Source of the DNA: Ophioceras dolichostomum
Lineage: Eukaryota > Ascomycota > Sordariomycetes > Magnaporthales > Ophioceraceae
Assembly (NCBI GenBank): GCA_003049485.1
Contig: PYST01000644.1
Coordinates: forward strand, 1 to 10,351
Length of the DNA: 10,351 bases
Direction: 5' to 3'
Positions 1-8,651 of this stretch are shown here, one piece after another. Numbering within the stretch: position 1 is the stretch's first letter; every line of letters begins with the position of its first letter. The notes beneath the pieces were generated by a model. The model ran no database searches and was not told the DNA's origin. It saw only the letters and a list, made by a program, of their open reading frames with translations. Position numbers and translations under genes: made by a program.

Positions 1-57
1 CTTATGCCCCTCGGGAGGCAGGGATCTCGGGCAGATTCCGACTTCAGACGTTAAATA

Positions 58-88
<31 letters not shown>
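58..88. repeat. (CAT)10 trinucleotide microsatellite
   Basis: Ten perfect CAT units plus one extra C lie about 65 bases upstream of the first ATG of the DUF3669 relic. It lies outside the recognisable domain. Such a tract is expected to vary in length between strains; no function is implied. Confidence 0.95.
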
Positions 89-152
89 TACAATACAACA
101 ACAAAATAAGTGCAGTGCCTACTACGTTGGGAACGAAACGAACTCTGCTGCA

Positions 153-1242
153 ATGTCTGGCGACTGCCTACACGATATGGCCTTCTACAAAATTGGGGCT
201 GGGGCATGCGGCGCCGTCTTCGCGGAGCCTGGAGGATAATCTCCAGCATATAAAATCGGCAAGACAGGCGCCAGTGACGACGATGGCGCGCTGTGGAATG
301 ATTTCCAGATGCATCAACGCGTCCTCACGGTCCTGCGCCCGTTCAACGCCGACGTTGAGATCCCAAATTGCCATTTCTACGTCGACCATGAGGATCGGGC
401 TTGGTGGGACGGGCATCAGCGACTCGTCGCCGCAGCACAGCAGACCTGCCACCTGCCAGCTCGGGTCCTCGTCACAGAGTGGATCCTGCCCCAGCCCGCC
501 ACCATGCGGGACGAACTCATCCGACGGTTCTGCAAGGAGAATCTTCGCGCAGGCGCGACAGCGGACCCCGCCAACAGAGACTGTCTACTGCGCGTCTACC
601 TGAGATAGACGAAAGGGCGGATCACGTCCTTCTTCTCCCTACGAAACTTCAAGCTGCATCTCAACCAGATGATCGACGCCGGCCTGGGAGATGAAAACCT
701 CATTCGTCTCGCGGCCTCTATGGGCCAGACCCTGGCACTGATTCACTGGAAGGCGAAAGCAGATGCCCGCGATGTCGAATTTGTCCTCAGCAGTCGCGGC
801 TCAGCATCAGCCAATACGGGAGCTGTTGGCCGGAGTCAGGCTGGAGAAGTCGACCACGACACAGAGGACAGCGACTCCGCCGGGTCGAACACCACCGGCT
901 CGAACATCATCGCCGCTTCGGCCACCTCTGACTCGAGCAACACGAACCAAGCCCTCGACTGGGGAACCGGAACCCGCCTTTTCATCTTGGACTTCAACCA
1001 GGTCCGAGACATCAGCATGGACCACGCCGGGGTCGAACTCGCGGTGGAGGCGTTCTTCCTCAATGATCCCTACTATCCCCGCCCCCCTCGCCACCAGGGG
1101 TTGAAGGTGGAGGAGCGGCTGTGGGACGCGTTCGTCCGCGGCTATCTGGGCACGGCGGATGGCGTCATTGAAGTGTGAATATCGGGACCTCCCACGGAAG
1201 TTCATTGCTGGCGTCATCGACCGTGCCGCCATGAAGCAGTAG
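153..1242 (+). pseudogene. DUF3669-family (fungal 'zinc finger protein'-annotated) gene, degraded
   Basis: The conceptual translation from the ATG at 153 follows the fungal DUF3669 family almost end to end. It shows a glycine-rich KIGAGACGAVF start, the LWNDFQMHQRV segment, a VTEWILPQP block, DPANRDCLLRVYL, then FFSLRNFKLHLNQM, ALIHWKAKADARDVEFVL, and an FILDFNQVRDISMDHAGVE block ending in AFFLNDPYYPRP. These are my recollection of the family pattern, not a database hit. The function of DUF3669 is unknown; the Gly-rich loop followed by a lysine is faintly kinase-like, which is inference only. Three lesions break the frame: TAA at 237-239 (codon 29), TAG at 606-608 (codon 152), and a one-base frameshift near 1176. 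After the frameshift the expected C-terminal DLPRKFIAGVIDRAAMKQ is read in another frame (1177-1242) and ends at TAG 1240-1242. A low-complexity Ser/Thr/Asn insert (about residues 225-265) interrupts the middle. No GT-AG intron that would remove the stops is evident. The frame is also open upstream of 153, so the true start could lie further left. An assembly error is the alternative to real decay. Confidence 0.82.
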
Positions 1243-1987
1243 TCGAGATTTGGGTTAGCTTTGCTTGGTTCTCATTACACTACTGTCTAGTGCCGAGCGA
1301 GGTTGGGGGCGTGCCGATTGGTGTTTAGTTCAGTGAAGATACAGTCGCAAACGGAGAAGATGATATGACAGCTATTACATACTAACCACAATAAATCACC
1401 AGACATGGCAACTCCTGTGGTAAGTACAGGCGCTCGCTACCCGCAACGGGTATCACCTCGTGACCGACTGGCTGATCTGGGCAAGAGCTGGATGCTAAAT
1501 TAACATTTCCGCTCTTGGGTGCTACCTTGACCTAGAGGTTCCCCCTTGCCGCGCCAATCACATCACTGCCCGCTGAGGGTGCTTTAGGCTTGGCAGCGAA
1601 CGGGAGGAAAATTTGCTAAATGAGACGTTTGTGAAGTACTTGCCACTCTAGACGCGCTACATTGCGCATTAATACTAGTCGGATGGTTTTTCGGAGTTCA
1701 TAATTGGTGGGATCTCGGTGTGTGATGATGAAACTCGTTCGGAGCTACCAGGTCGTCGGCACAAGTGAGGGAGGTTCGAATGAGGAGCAATGGTCATGTT
1801 CAGACTTGATGAGCAAGACTGGCGATGCAGCAAAGTATAAGACTGCGAGGGGGGCATTGTTTCTGTCTGGTATTCAGGTGTCCAGCGTGTCGGCGAGCCT
1901 GCCGCAGACTCGTGTTGCCGTGGTTTGCTTCTCAGTTGGGCTAAACCGAACTTCACCATCAGCGCCAACCAGAGAATCGATAAGACG
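1243..1987. other. Intergenic stretch between two pseudogenes
   Basis: No recognisable protein, tRNA or rRNA is present. It contains an AATAAA hexamer at 1390-1395 and a short ATG-led segment at 1405 that runs into a GTAAGT (see findings). From about 1700 there is low-information sequence that should include the former promoter of the hydrolase relic. Longer open frames here (for example 1704-2087) have no family resemblance and run into the hydrolase in the wrong frame. Confidence 0.6.
1390..1395 (+). terminator. AATAAA polyadenylation-signal-like hexamer
   Basis: A perfect AATAAA lies about 150 bases past the end of the DUF3669 relic, at a distance plausible for a fungal 3' UTR. Fungal poly(A) signals are loose and a hexamer arises by chance, so this is only a candidate. 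Confidence 0.3.
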
Positions 1988-3760
1988 ATGCCAAACCACC
2001 AACGCCACGTTGGCCCCATGCACCTCCTCTCCCTGGCATCTCTTGGGGTGCTCTTGGCCTCACTCGTTCGCTCATCAAACATCATGATCAACGGGCAAGC
2101 CGTGGTCCCTGTCTTCACCGACACGGGAGACTCGGCCTTCGCATTCGACATAAGCCAAGTGTCGCTCAACAGCGGCCGCTTCCTCGACAACCAGCTCTGA
2201 GCGCTGGCATACCTCAAGTCTGTCGATGTCGGACGTCTCCTCTACAACTTCAGGATCACACACGGCCTGTCGACCAAGGGCGCACCCACAAACGGGGGAT
2301 GGGACGCCCCAAACTTTCCCTTCCGGTCGCACGCCCAAGGGCACTTCCTGAACACGTGAGCATACTGCTATACCGTCCTCAGGGACGCCGAATGTCGCGA
2401 CCGAGCGGTGTACTTTGTTGCAGAGCAGGCCAAGTGCCAGGCCAACAACGCAGCTGTCGGATTCGGCGCGGGATACCTGTCCGGCTTCCCCGAATCCGAG
2501 ATCGACGCGCTCGAGAACCTCACGCTCTTCAACGGGAACGTGCCGTACTACGCCATCCACAAGACGATGGCCGGCCTGCTCGACATCTGGCGCCACATCG
2601 GCGACGCGACCGCCCACGGCGTCCTCCTGGGTATGGCTGCCTGGGTGGACTCGCGCACGCGCCGCCTCAGCTACGCGCAGATGCCCAAGTGGATCGGGGC
2701 GGCGCGGGAGTACAAGGTCACCAAGGACGGCCGGTACCGCGACATCGCGCGCAACGCGTGGGACATCACGGTGAACGCGCACTCGTACGCCATCGGCGGC
2801 AACAGCAGCCAGGCCGAGCACTTCCGGCCCGCCAACGCCATCGCGGGCTACCTGACCTCCGACACCGCCGAGGCCTGCAACACCTACAACATGCTCAAGC
2901 TCGCTCGCGAGCTGTGGCTCAACAACGCCAATCCGAACCAGACGGGCTACTTCAACTTCTACGAGCGCGCGCTCCTCAACCACCTCCTAGGACAGCAGGA
3001 CCCGTCCTCAGCCCACGTCACGTACCCTACGCCCCTGAAGCCCGGCGGCCGTCGCGGCGTGGGACCCGCATGGGGCGGCGGCACGTGCAGCACCGACTAC
3101 GACTCGTTCTGGTGCTGCCAGGACACTGGACTCGAGACTAACACGAAGCTGATGGACTCGATCTACTTCCGCTCGAGCGACGACGGCGTCCCCTGGGTGA
3201 ATCTCTTCACTGCATCGGTCCTGCGCTGGACACAGCACGGTGGCATCACAGTCACGCAGGCGACGAGCTGCCCTGTGTCGAACACGACCACCCTGACTAT
3301 CGGCGGTGGCGGCAGCGGTGGAAAGCAGCACTTCACCCTCCGCGTCCGCATCCCGTCGTGGGTAGCCGGCAGTGCGAGCGTCACAGTCAACGGCACTCCC
3401 GTCGTGGGCGTCAGCGTCGCGCCGGGCACGCACGCGTCCGTCACGCGGGACTGGGCTAGCGGCGACACGGTGGTCGTGACGCTGCCGATGGCGCTGCGCG
3501 CCGTCGCCGCCAGCGACAACGCGAGCGTGGCGGCCGTGGCGTTCGGGCCCGTGATCCTCAGCGGTAACTACGGCGACGAGATCGTGGGCTCTACGCCGCC
3601 AGTTCTCCACCTCGGGTCGCTGATGAGGACGAGGGCGGATGGGCTGATGTTTCGGGGGACGACGGGGGATGGGAGGAGTGTTAGCCTCACGCCGTTTTAC
3701 GATGCGCATGGGTTTAACTATAATGTGTACCGGTCTGTTACGAGGAGTCTCCCTCGGTAG
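1988..3760 (+). pseudogene. Secreted DUF1680 / GH127-type glycoside hydrolase (beta-L-arabinofuranosidase-like), degraded
   Basis: From the first in-frame ATG at 1988 (A at -3) the frame reads a short basic N-terminus and a hydrophobic LLSLASLGVLLASLV run, i.e. a secretion signal. It then reads DUF1680/Glyco_hydro_127 landmarks: SGRFLDNQ, a GWDAPNFPFRSHAQGHFL block, GYLSGFPESE, GNVPYYAIHKTMAGLLD, PKWIGAAREYK, EACNTYNMLKLARELW, FNFYERALLNHLLGQQ, DYDSFWCC, then a beta-sandwich-like C-terminus with RVRIPSW and ending FYDAHGFNYNVY. In the characterised family member HypBA1, Glu338, Cys340, Cys417 and Cys418 bind zinc and Cys417 is the nucleophile. Here E295, C297, C376 and C377 sit with nearly the same spacing, and E277 (AEHF) could be the acid/base. 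The gene is broken by TGA at 2198-2200 (codon 71) and TGA at 2357-2359 (codon 124). At 2680-2684 LSYAQM runs straight into PKWIG, whereas relatives have about 50-60 residues there, including a GGMNE motif and an HANT motif. No intron is seen. An intact enzyme would act outside the cell on arabinose-containing plant polymers or glycoproteins; the exact substrate cannot be read. Confidence 0.87.
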
Positions 3761-3801
3761 CGTTGGTGTCGGTCAGCAGTTGGGCCTGATTCCACGGAAG
3801 G

Positions 3802-3813
3802 GAGAGAGAGAGA
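3802..3813. repeat. (GA)6 dinucleotide tract
   Basis: Six GA units occur about 40 bases after the stop of the hydrolase relic and run into a GGTACC palindrome at 3814-3819. It is a simple repeat with no assigned role. Confidence 0.9.
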
Positions 3814-4403
3814 GGTACCTAGATATGTAGGCAGGTGTCCCTGCTCAGTTGAGGTGAGGTGGACTAGATGCGAAGCTTGCTAGTGAAACCTGCGGTATGG
3901 AGTTTGTCGTTCTCATGCTAACTTTGATAAGAGCTTTGCTCGTGTCTGCCTACTATGCCTACAGCGTCTAAGGACTGAAGTCGTGACTGGCATTGCTCAC
4001 GGAGCTCGGCCAGATTGCAGAGCGATAATGGCCCGTCTGGATCCAGCCCTTCTGACGCAGCTGAGTGTTGACGGATTCACTTTGGCCCGTCGCTGCGCTG
4101 AGTACCAGTCTTTGGCTTGTTGACTACCACTACAGCTGGATATTCTTCGGGACCGAATCTGGCAGATGACCGCGCCGTCAAGGGGCCCTTTGTTAGTTGG
4201 CATATCCTCTTGGTCCGTTCGGCCGTAGTCGGTCCGACAGCGCCGCTTTTCCAGCGCATCTCTCGGCTTGCCTCGATTGGTAGGAGGCAAATGCATTTCT
4301 TTTGTCCTTAGAACGTCTCATATGGGATGGCCTTGGCCGTCTCACGTCTGCCGAGGCGCTTTACGGCTGCGAAACTGCAGGGCTGCGAGCCGTGATGCTG
4401 TGA

Positions 4404-4421
4404 GCCCGACCTTGGTCGGGC
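4404..4421. repeat. Perfect 8-bp inverted repeat with 2-nt spacer
   Basis: GCCCGACC, a TT spacer, and GGTCGGGC form a GC-rich perfect inverted repeat. It lies far from any gene I can place. It could be a binding site for a dimeric zinc-cluster regulator or chance; the sequence does not decide. Confidence 0.7.
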
Positions 4422-5782
4422 CTAGAGTCGGCAAAAATGAGCAACTACGTAGACGGCGTGTGTCCAAACGATGAGACCTAGCTACGAGGACACGCCGCCA
4501 TCAACATGTAGAGATGCCCGGAATGGCTCGCTCTCGGCGATGGGGAGTCCCGAAACTGGCCCATGAGAACATCACGTTCCCGGTACTGTTGTTTGCGTCC
4601 GTGGAGGATTGATGCGGTGATGATCTACCAGGCATGATGTAACCCAAGTATCATCATCAAACCCGGGAAAGAAGGCAGGTCAGTCGAGCACAGCTTCATT
4701 GCCAATTGCTTGATAGTGCGTCCATCTCACCCACAAGCCCATATGCACGCGCACTCAGCCAGAATCGTACCTAGCTGGCTGCATAAGTGAGGTCGGCCAA
4801 GCGTCCCAGTCGGACCCGAGCTCCTATTTATCCGAAGACATGTACAATTGTCATCCAGACCTGGCTGCCGAGCCGCTCTAGGCCGTCGCTGCGCCGTGCC
4901 GCCAATGACGAGGTAGAAAAAGGCCGAGTTCTGGCTCATCTGCCGAGGTAGGCTTAAAAGCTACGCGAGAATTGAGCAGGAGCGAAAGGCTCCATCTTCA
5001 GGCAGGTTGGCAATGTACGAGATATTGTCGATCCAGGCATCACCACAGGAACGCCGGGAACATTCCCGGAAACAAGCGTGTAACTTATCTATCTACCTTA
5101 GCTTCGTGCTGATCATCTTGTTAGAGAGCGGACTTGCTCAGGATCCGCCCATATGCCATGTGGTTTAAACAAGTTCCTGGCGAGGAGGGTGTGATTGAGC
5201 AGGACGAGTTGAGTAGGAGAGTACCTAGCAGAATTTTGAAGAATCCGACGGAAGTCGTAAAAGAGAACTGAAGTCGCTTGCGATGTAGAGGTGACTCAGG
5301 CAGGCTCCAACTCTCCCACTTTGTCGGCTTGCGGGAGAACAGTAGAGCTGGAAGGATCACGACTACCATGGCCAGGTGAGAAGAAATCGTAAGATGACAG
5401 CCAGTTTGCGATCGCGAAATTGGCCAAGCTAGGATGAAGAAGTTCCCTGGGGTGGGAGGCTGAAAAGTGAAAAGTCTGCCAAGGGAGGCAGCACAAGCGT
5501 TGGGACGGGCCTGGACTGAGTTCGGACAGTCTTGCCGAGTGTGGAGAGGGAAAAGGTCGGGATGCCACTACAGTCTGTCATGCTCGCTGTCGTCATTCCG
5601 GGGCAGAGCACTGGCTTTCCCAGAGTCCTTTTCTGGTCGAGCGCCAGATTCGGCTGCCTCACGAAGCAAGCAACGCCTAGTCCAGCAAAATGCCACCAGA
5701 AATGTTTAGGACACAAGAGTCAAGATTCCCAAAGCAGTCTCCGGACCAAGTCGCTGCGCGGTAAGCGAAACTCGGCAATCAA

Positions 5783-5795
5783 CCAATCGGCCAAT
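5783..5795 (+). promoter_or_regulatory. Pair of CCAAT boxes
   Basis: Two CCAAT pentamers lie 8 bases apart. CCAAT is the core recognised by the fungal HAP/CBF (NF-Y-like) complex. They are nearly 2.9 kb upstream of the nearest start codon (8652), so a promoter role for that gene is doubtful unless an unseen transcript starts nearby. Confidence 0.2.
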
Positions 5796-5895
5796 TCACT
5801 CGCCCATTCCGCGAATCCCCGGAACGCGGAGGCGGAGCCCCCGGCTGACCGGCCCGGAGCGAGTGTGTTACTGGTCACACACAAGCGGACGCACG

Positions 5896-5907
5896 CACAC
5901 ACACACA
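5896..5907. repeat. (CA)6 tract in a CA-rich stretch
   Basis: A perfect (CA)6 sits inside a CA-rich segment (about 5876-5914) that includes a shorter CACACACA. It is a simple sequence repeat. Confidence 0.85.
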
Positions 5908-6712
5908 GACAAACATTCTTACGACAGCCCCCTCTTCGCAAAGCGTGGGGAGAGCCGGCCAGGTAGGGGTGGCTCAGCTGCTTTGTATGCGCCCCTGGAA
6001 TCAAGATCGGCCAGGTGGTAGTGCGATCTAGTAAAAAAAAAACGTCCAGTTCGCCTATCTCGGAAGTGGTGGCCACTAAAAAAAGGCCACATCTCCTGCT
6101 CTTACATACAGATCATGCCTCACACCCACACCCTGAACCAGGTCCAGACATGGAAGGTATCATCAGTTTTGCTGCTCAGACAGACAGCCAAACCGACCCC
6201 CACGCGCATTACCTCCCAAGCGATTCCCAGCACCCGATACCCTTCAGCCCCGTTGCCATCCTCAGTATCGTCCCACCAGTCTATTGCGATGCGACGGAGC
6301 TATGAATTTCATCCCATATGGAGTCTATCGCTAAAGCAGGCCGGCGCGACTTTCCGCCGTCAACAACGACGGACGAAAGCGAGGAATGCGTTAAGGCCTC
6401 ACTCCTGTCTGTCAGTGTCCTGCTCTTCCCAAAAACTCAAGACGAGACTGCCGAGCAGGCCGTCGGCAGCTAGCCCATTCGCCTGTCAATAGCCGCATAT
6501 GGAGAGGAATGGAAGATGGACGGAACGGAATGGGCACCCCTGACCTCGCACCGCTTTCATCTTTCAGACCGGAGAATCGCACGTTTTCCAGACGGCCCCG
6601 CGTTCATGACTTATGAAGGACGGGGAATCACGTGGAGCATCAGACGGAAGAACCATGGCTGTGGACTCAAAGATGGGCAGGTCGAAGCGGGGGAGGCAAG
6701 AGGAGAAAACGT

Positions 6713-6733
6713 GTGGGACGTGGGACGTGGGAT
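6713..6733. repeat. Three tandem copies of a GTGGGAC heptamer
   Basis: There are two exact GTGGGAC units followed by GTGGGAT. This is a short tandem repeat of 21 bases in non-coding DNA with no assigned role. Confidence 0.85.
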
Positions 6734-7452
6734 GAGGACGGATGGATAGTATGGGGATGCCACGGTCGAACTTGAGGGGGCCTGGGGTAAAACGAACCAG
6801 AGCCTGGGCCAGATCTGGGCCATCGCAGGGCAAACAGGGCAAGCAGAGCGTTAGCGCAATCATCACTAGTTACCCTCGAAGACGGCAGTGAGCCCTGCTG
6901 CGGGAGGAATTCAGCCGGGATTTTGCCGCACAGTAGTGCCCTGCCCAGAACACGACATGTCCAGAGCTTGATGAAAGCTGATCTCGAACGCGATCTCGAT
7001 TCGGGTAGACTCCGGACCAAAGAGCCAACTTCGTACCTCAGCATGCTGACAGTTTGGTGATTGTCATCCGCTGCATTCGGGATCAGCAGGGGCGAAAAGA
7101 AGAAGTCCTCTCGTCCGAGTCGGTCCTATCGCTCCGAATTAACGCGTCCAGGCTAAAACACCACCTAAAAGAAGATATCCTTAATACCTCCCACTAAGAA
7201 GGTACTTCCCTGCTGGTTGGGTGCTGGCTGGTGCTAGCTGGCAGGATTGGGAATTTTCCCGGAGAGGGCCACCACCCACGTGCCACGGCGTGGATGTGTA
7301 CAGTCCGCCACTGATTCACAGTCCGTGTGTGGCCCGCCGCCTCTCAAATCCGGGGGAATCCGGGGTTAATCAGGTTAATCGGGGAGTTTCATGCATTTCG
7401 CGTGCTGCAGTTCTGGCTGGAACCGCGGCAGAGGGAGCCGTCTCCAACTGAT

Positions 7453-7506
7453 GGTACCTACCTTAGATGCAGCACTACTGGGGCAACGGTACCGCCGGTA
7501 CGTACC
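7453..7506. repeat. Cluster of GGTACC-type palindromes
   Basis: GGTACC occurs at 7453-7458, CGGTACCG at 7487-7494, and the 10-base palindrome GGTACGTACC at 7497-7506. The same 10-mer recurs at 7728-7737. The clustering suggests either a family of short palindromic intergenic motifs or regulator binding sites. Confidence 0.6.
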
Positions 7507-7727
7507 TCTTCCCGTCTCTACGCCAGATGGGGCACATGACAGCAGCAGCCGGACAGCCGAAGAAAAAAGCTTGCAAACGCTCCCGCAGATGCCAGTAGTG
7601 CCAGCACCCAAAATCCATTTCGCTTTCCCATATTGTCGCAGCCACCACGCTTTCTACCTGATTGTAGCCTGCGGCCCTTTTTTCTCTGCTAGGTGAACAG
7701 GCTGGATCTGCCTGGCACTAGATGATA

Positions 7728-7737
7728 GGTACGTACC
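7728..7737. repeat. Second copy of palindrome GGTACGTACC
   Basis: It is an exact copy of the 10-base palindrome at 7497-7506, 231 bases downstream, about 0.9 kb upstream of the membrane-protein start codon. Confidence 0.7.
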
Positions 7738-8290
7738 ATTTTTACGGGGCCTTCTCAGCCGTCCCCGTACGTGTGTGACCGTGACTGTAAGTGCGGCAAT
7801 TGCTTCCCCCCTTCCATCAATCATCAGGATTCACGCCTCCCCCGTACTTTCGCTCTCCCACCTCTTTCGAGCTCCATGCTGGATGAGCTCATTCTCGCCC
7901 ACCCCCAGCCCACTAGTGCTCACTCGATGGACCGAAGTCGTTCGACGGCCAGACCCGGCATATGCCCTCGGGTCCTTCGCTGGACGCGTTTTGTTGCTGG
8001 CGATCTTATTCCCACCCAGATTTATTGCCCACGGCTTGGCATGGGTCGGGATGGTCTGGAGAAATGGAATGAGGTCGGTATATCCAGCCCTCTCATCACT
8101 CGTCTCCTCTTGGCTCGGAGCCGCCCGTCGGCTTGTTTGGTCTGAGCAATCCGGACCTGTAAGTGAGTAGACGGTTGATTGAGCCCCGCCTTGGTCAATG
8201 AGGAAGTCATGCCTGGCTGGTACGTGCCTAGGTAAGCGTGTAAGTGCGTGTGTGTGTCCGCCCTGAGCACGCGCACGAACTCCTCCCACC

Positions 8291-8410
8291 ATGGGGGTTC
8301 CCCTCGAGATCATCAAAAACCCGGGTCTGTCCCACCAACCCTCCCCGGGCCCCTTGATCTTTGTTCTCCCAGTTCCCAAAAAGAAAAAAAGTTTCTCTGA
8401 AAAGGGTTGA
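8291..8410 (+). CDS. Candidate upstream ORF, 39 codons
   Basis: An ATG in the context CCACCATGG, an ideal Kozak match, opens a 39-codon frame ending at TGA 8408-8410. The product is proline-rich and ends with a basic PKKKKS stretch. It lies 241 bases upstream of the main ATG at 8652 and does not overlap it. If it is inside the transcript it could dampen translation of the membrane protein. I do not recognise the peptide, and the transcription start site is unknown, so it may simply be promoter DNA. Confidence 0.25.
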   Translation: MGVPLEIIKNPGLSHQPSPGPLIFVLPVPKKKKSFSEKG

Positions 8411-8651
8411 GAGCGTAGCATCCTCGGGACTGGCTGCGACCTCGTTGCTATCCAGGCAATCTGGGTTTGACTGCCCCCCTTGCTAGTGGCTCCAATCCCC
8501 TGGCTCTGCAGCAGCCTCCTCCTCGTCGCCGTGTTCCTCCTCCACTTTGTCTCATATTTTATCAACCTCATCACACAGAGCTCTTCAGCTCATCACCGTC
8601 ACTACCTATTTCCTCACCTATTCCCCAATCACATCCCCTCGAGTCTGAAAG
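8411..8651 (+). promoter_or_regulatory. ATG-free, pyrimidine-rich leader of the membrane-protein gene
   Basis: No ATG occurs between 8294 and the start at 8652. The stretch is rich in CT runs, notably 8512-8550 and 8590-8640, as is common just upstream of fungal transcription and translation starts. It is best read as proximal promoter plus 5' UTR. No clear TATA box is seen. Confidence 0.5.

Larger units (their letters stand above)
3761..8290. other. Gene-poor intergenic region (~4.5 kb)
   Basis: I see no recognisable protein family, tRNA, rRNA, transposase, LTR pair or long terminal inverted repeat. All open frames are short, overlap on both strands, and give translations rich in S, R, P and G without domain motifs. 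Visible structure includes a (GA)6 tract at 3802, a perfect hairpin at 4404-4421, two CCAAT boxes at 5783-5787 and 5791-5795, and a (CA)6 tract at 5896. There is also a heptamer tandem repeat at 6713, GCTGG-rich DNA at 7209-7245, imperfect GGTTAATC/GGGGAATCC units at 7345-7386, and GGTACC-type palindromes at 7453-7506 and 7728-7737. The right part plausibly includes distal promoter DNA of the membrane-protein gene. Unrecognised non-coding transcripts or spliced small genes cannot be excluded. Confidence 0.6.

Noticed and set aside
58..88. CRISPR or other array-like repeat
   Set aside because: A plain trinucleotide microsatellite without spacers; no CRISPR-like spacing occurs anywhere in the window.
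115..603. 162-codon plus-strand frame near the left edge
   Set aside because: Ser/Thr/Arg-rich shadow; the recognisable DUF3669 protein is in another frame of the same bases.
1773..1781. GGTTCGAAT, resembling a tRNA T-loop
   Set aside because: The flanking bases do not form a T stem, and no acceptor, D or anticodon arms can be drawn around it on either strand.
2190..2365. Introns that could remove the two TGA codons of the hydrolase
   Set aside because: Family-like sequence continues in frame right up to and after both stops, with no fitting donor, branch and acceptor set.
2075..2983. 302-codon minus-strand frame over the hydrolase
   Set aside because: The translation is dominated by V, R, G, E and A, typical of the antisense of a GC-rich gene; the plus strand carries clear DUF1680 motifs.
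2299..3141. 280-codon plus-strand frame over the hydrolase
   Set aside because: Arg/Pro/Gln-rich out-of-frame shadow of the GH127 relic.
3008..3709. 233-codon minus-strand frame
   Set aside because: Arg/Ala/His-rich antisense shadow of the hydrolase C-terminal half.
7831..8574. 247-codon open frame on the minus strand
   Set aside because: It is the longest frame in the region, but the product is low in hydrophobic blocks, shows no family motif and overlaps the leader of the membrane-protein gene. A chance open frame is more likely.
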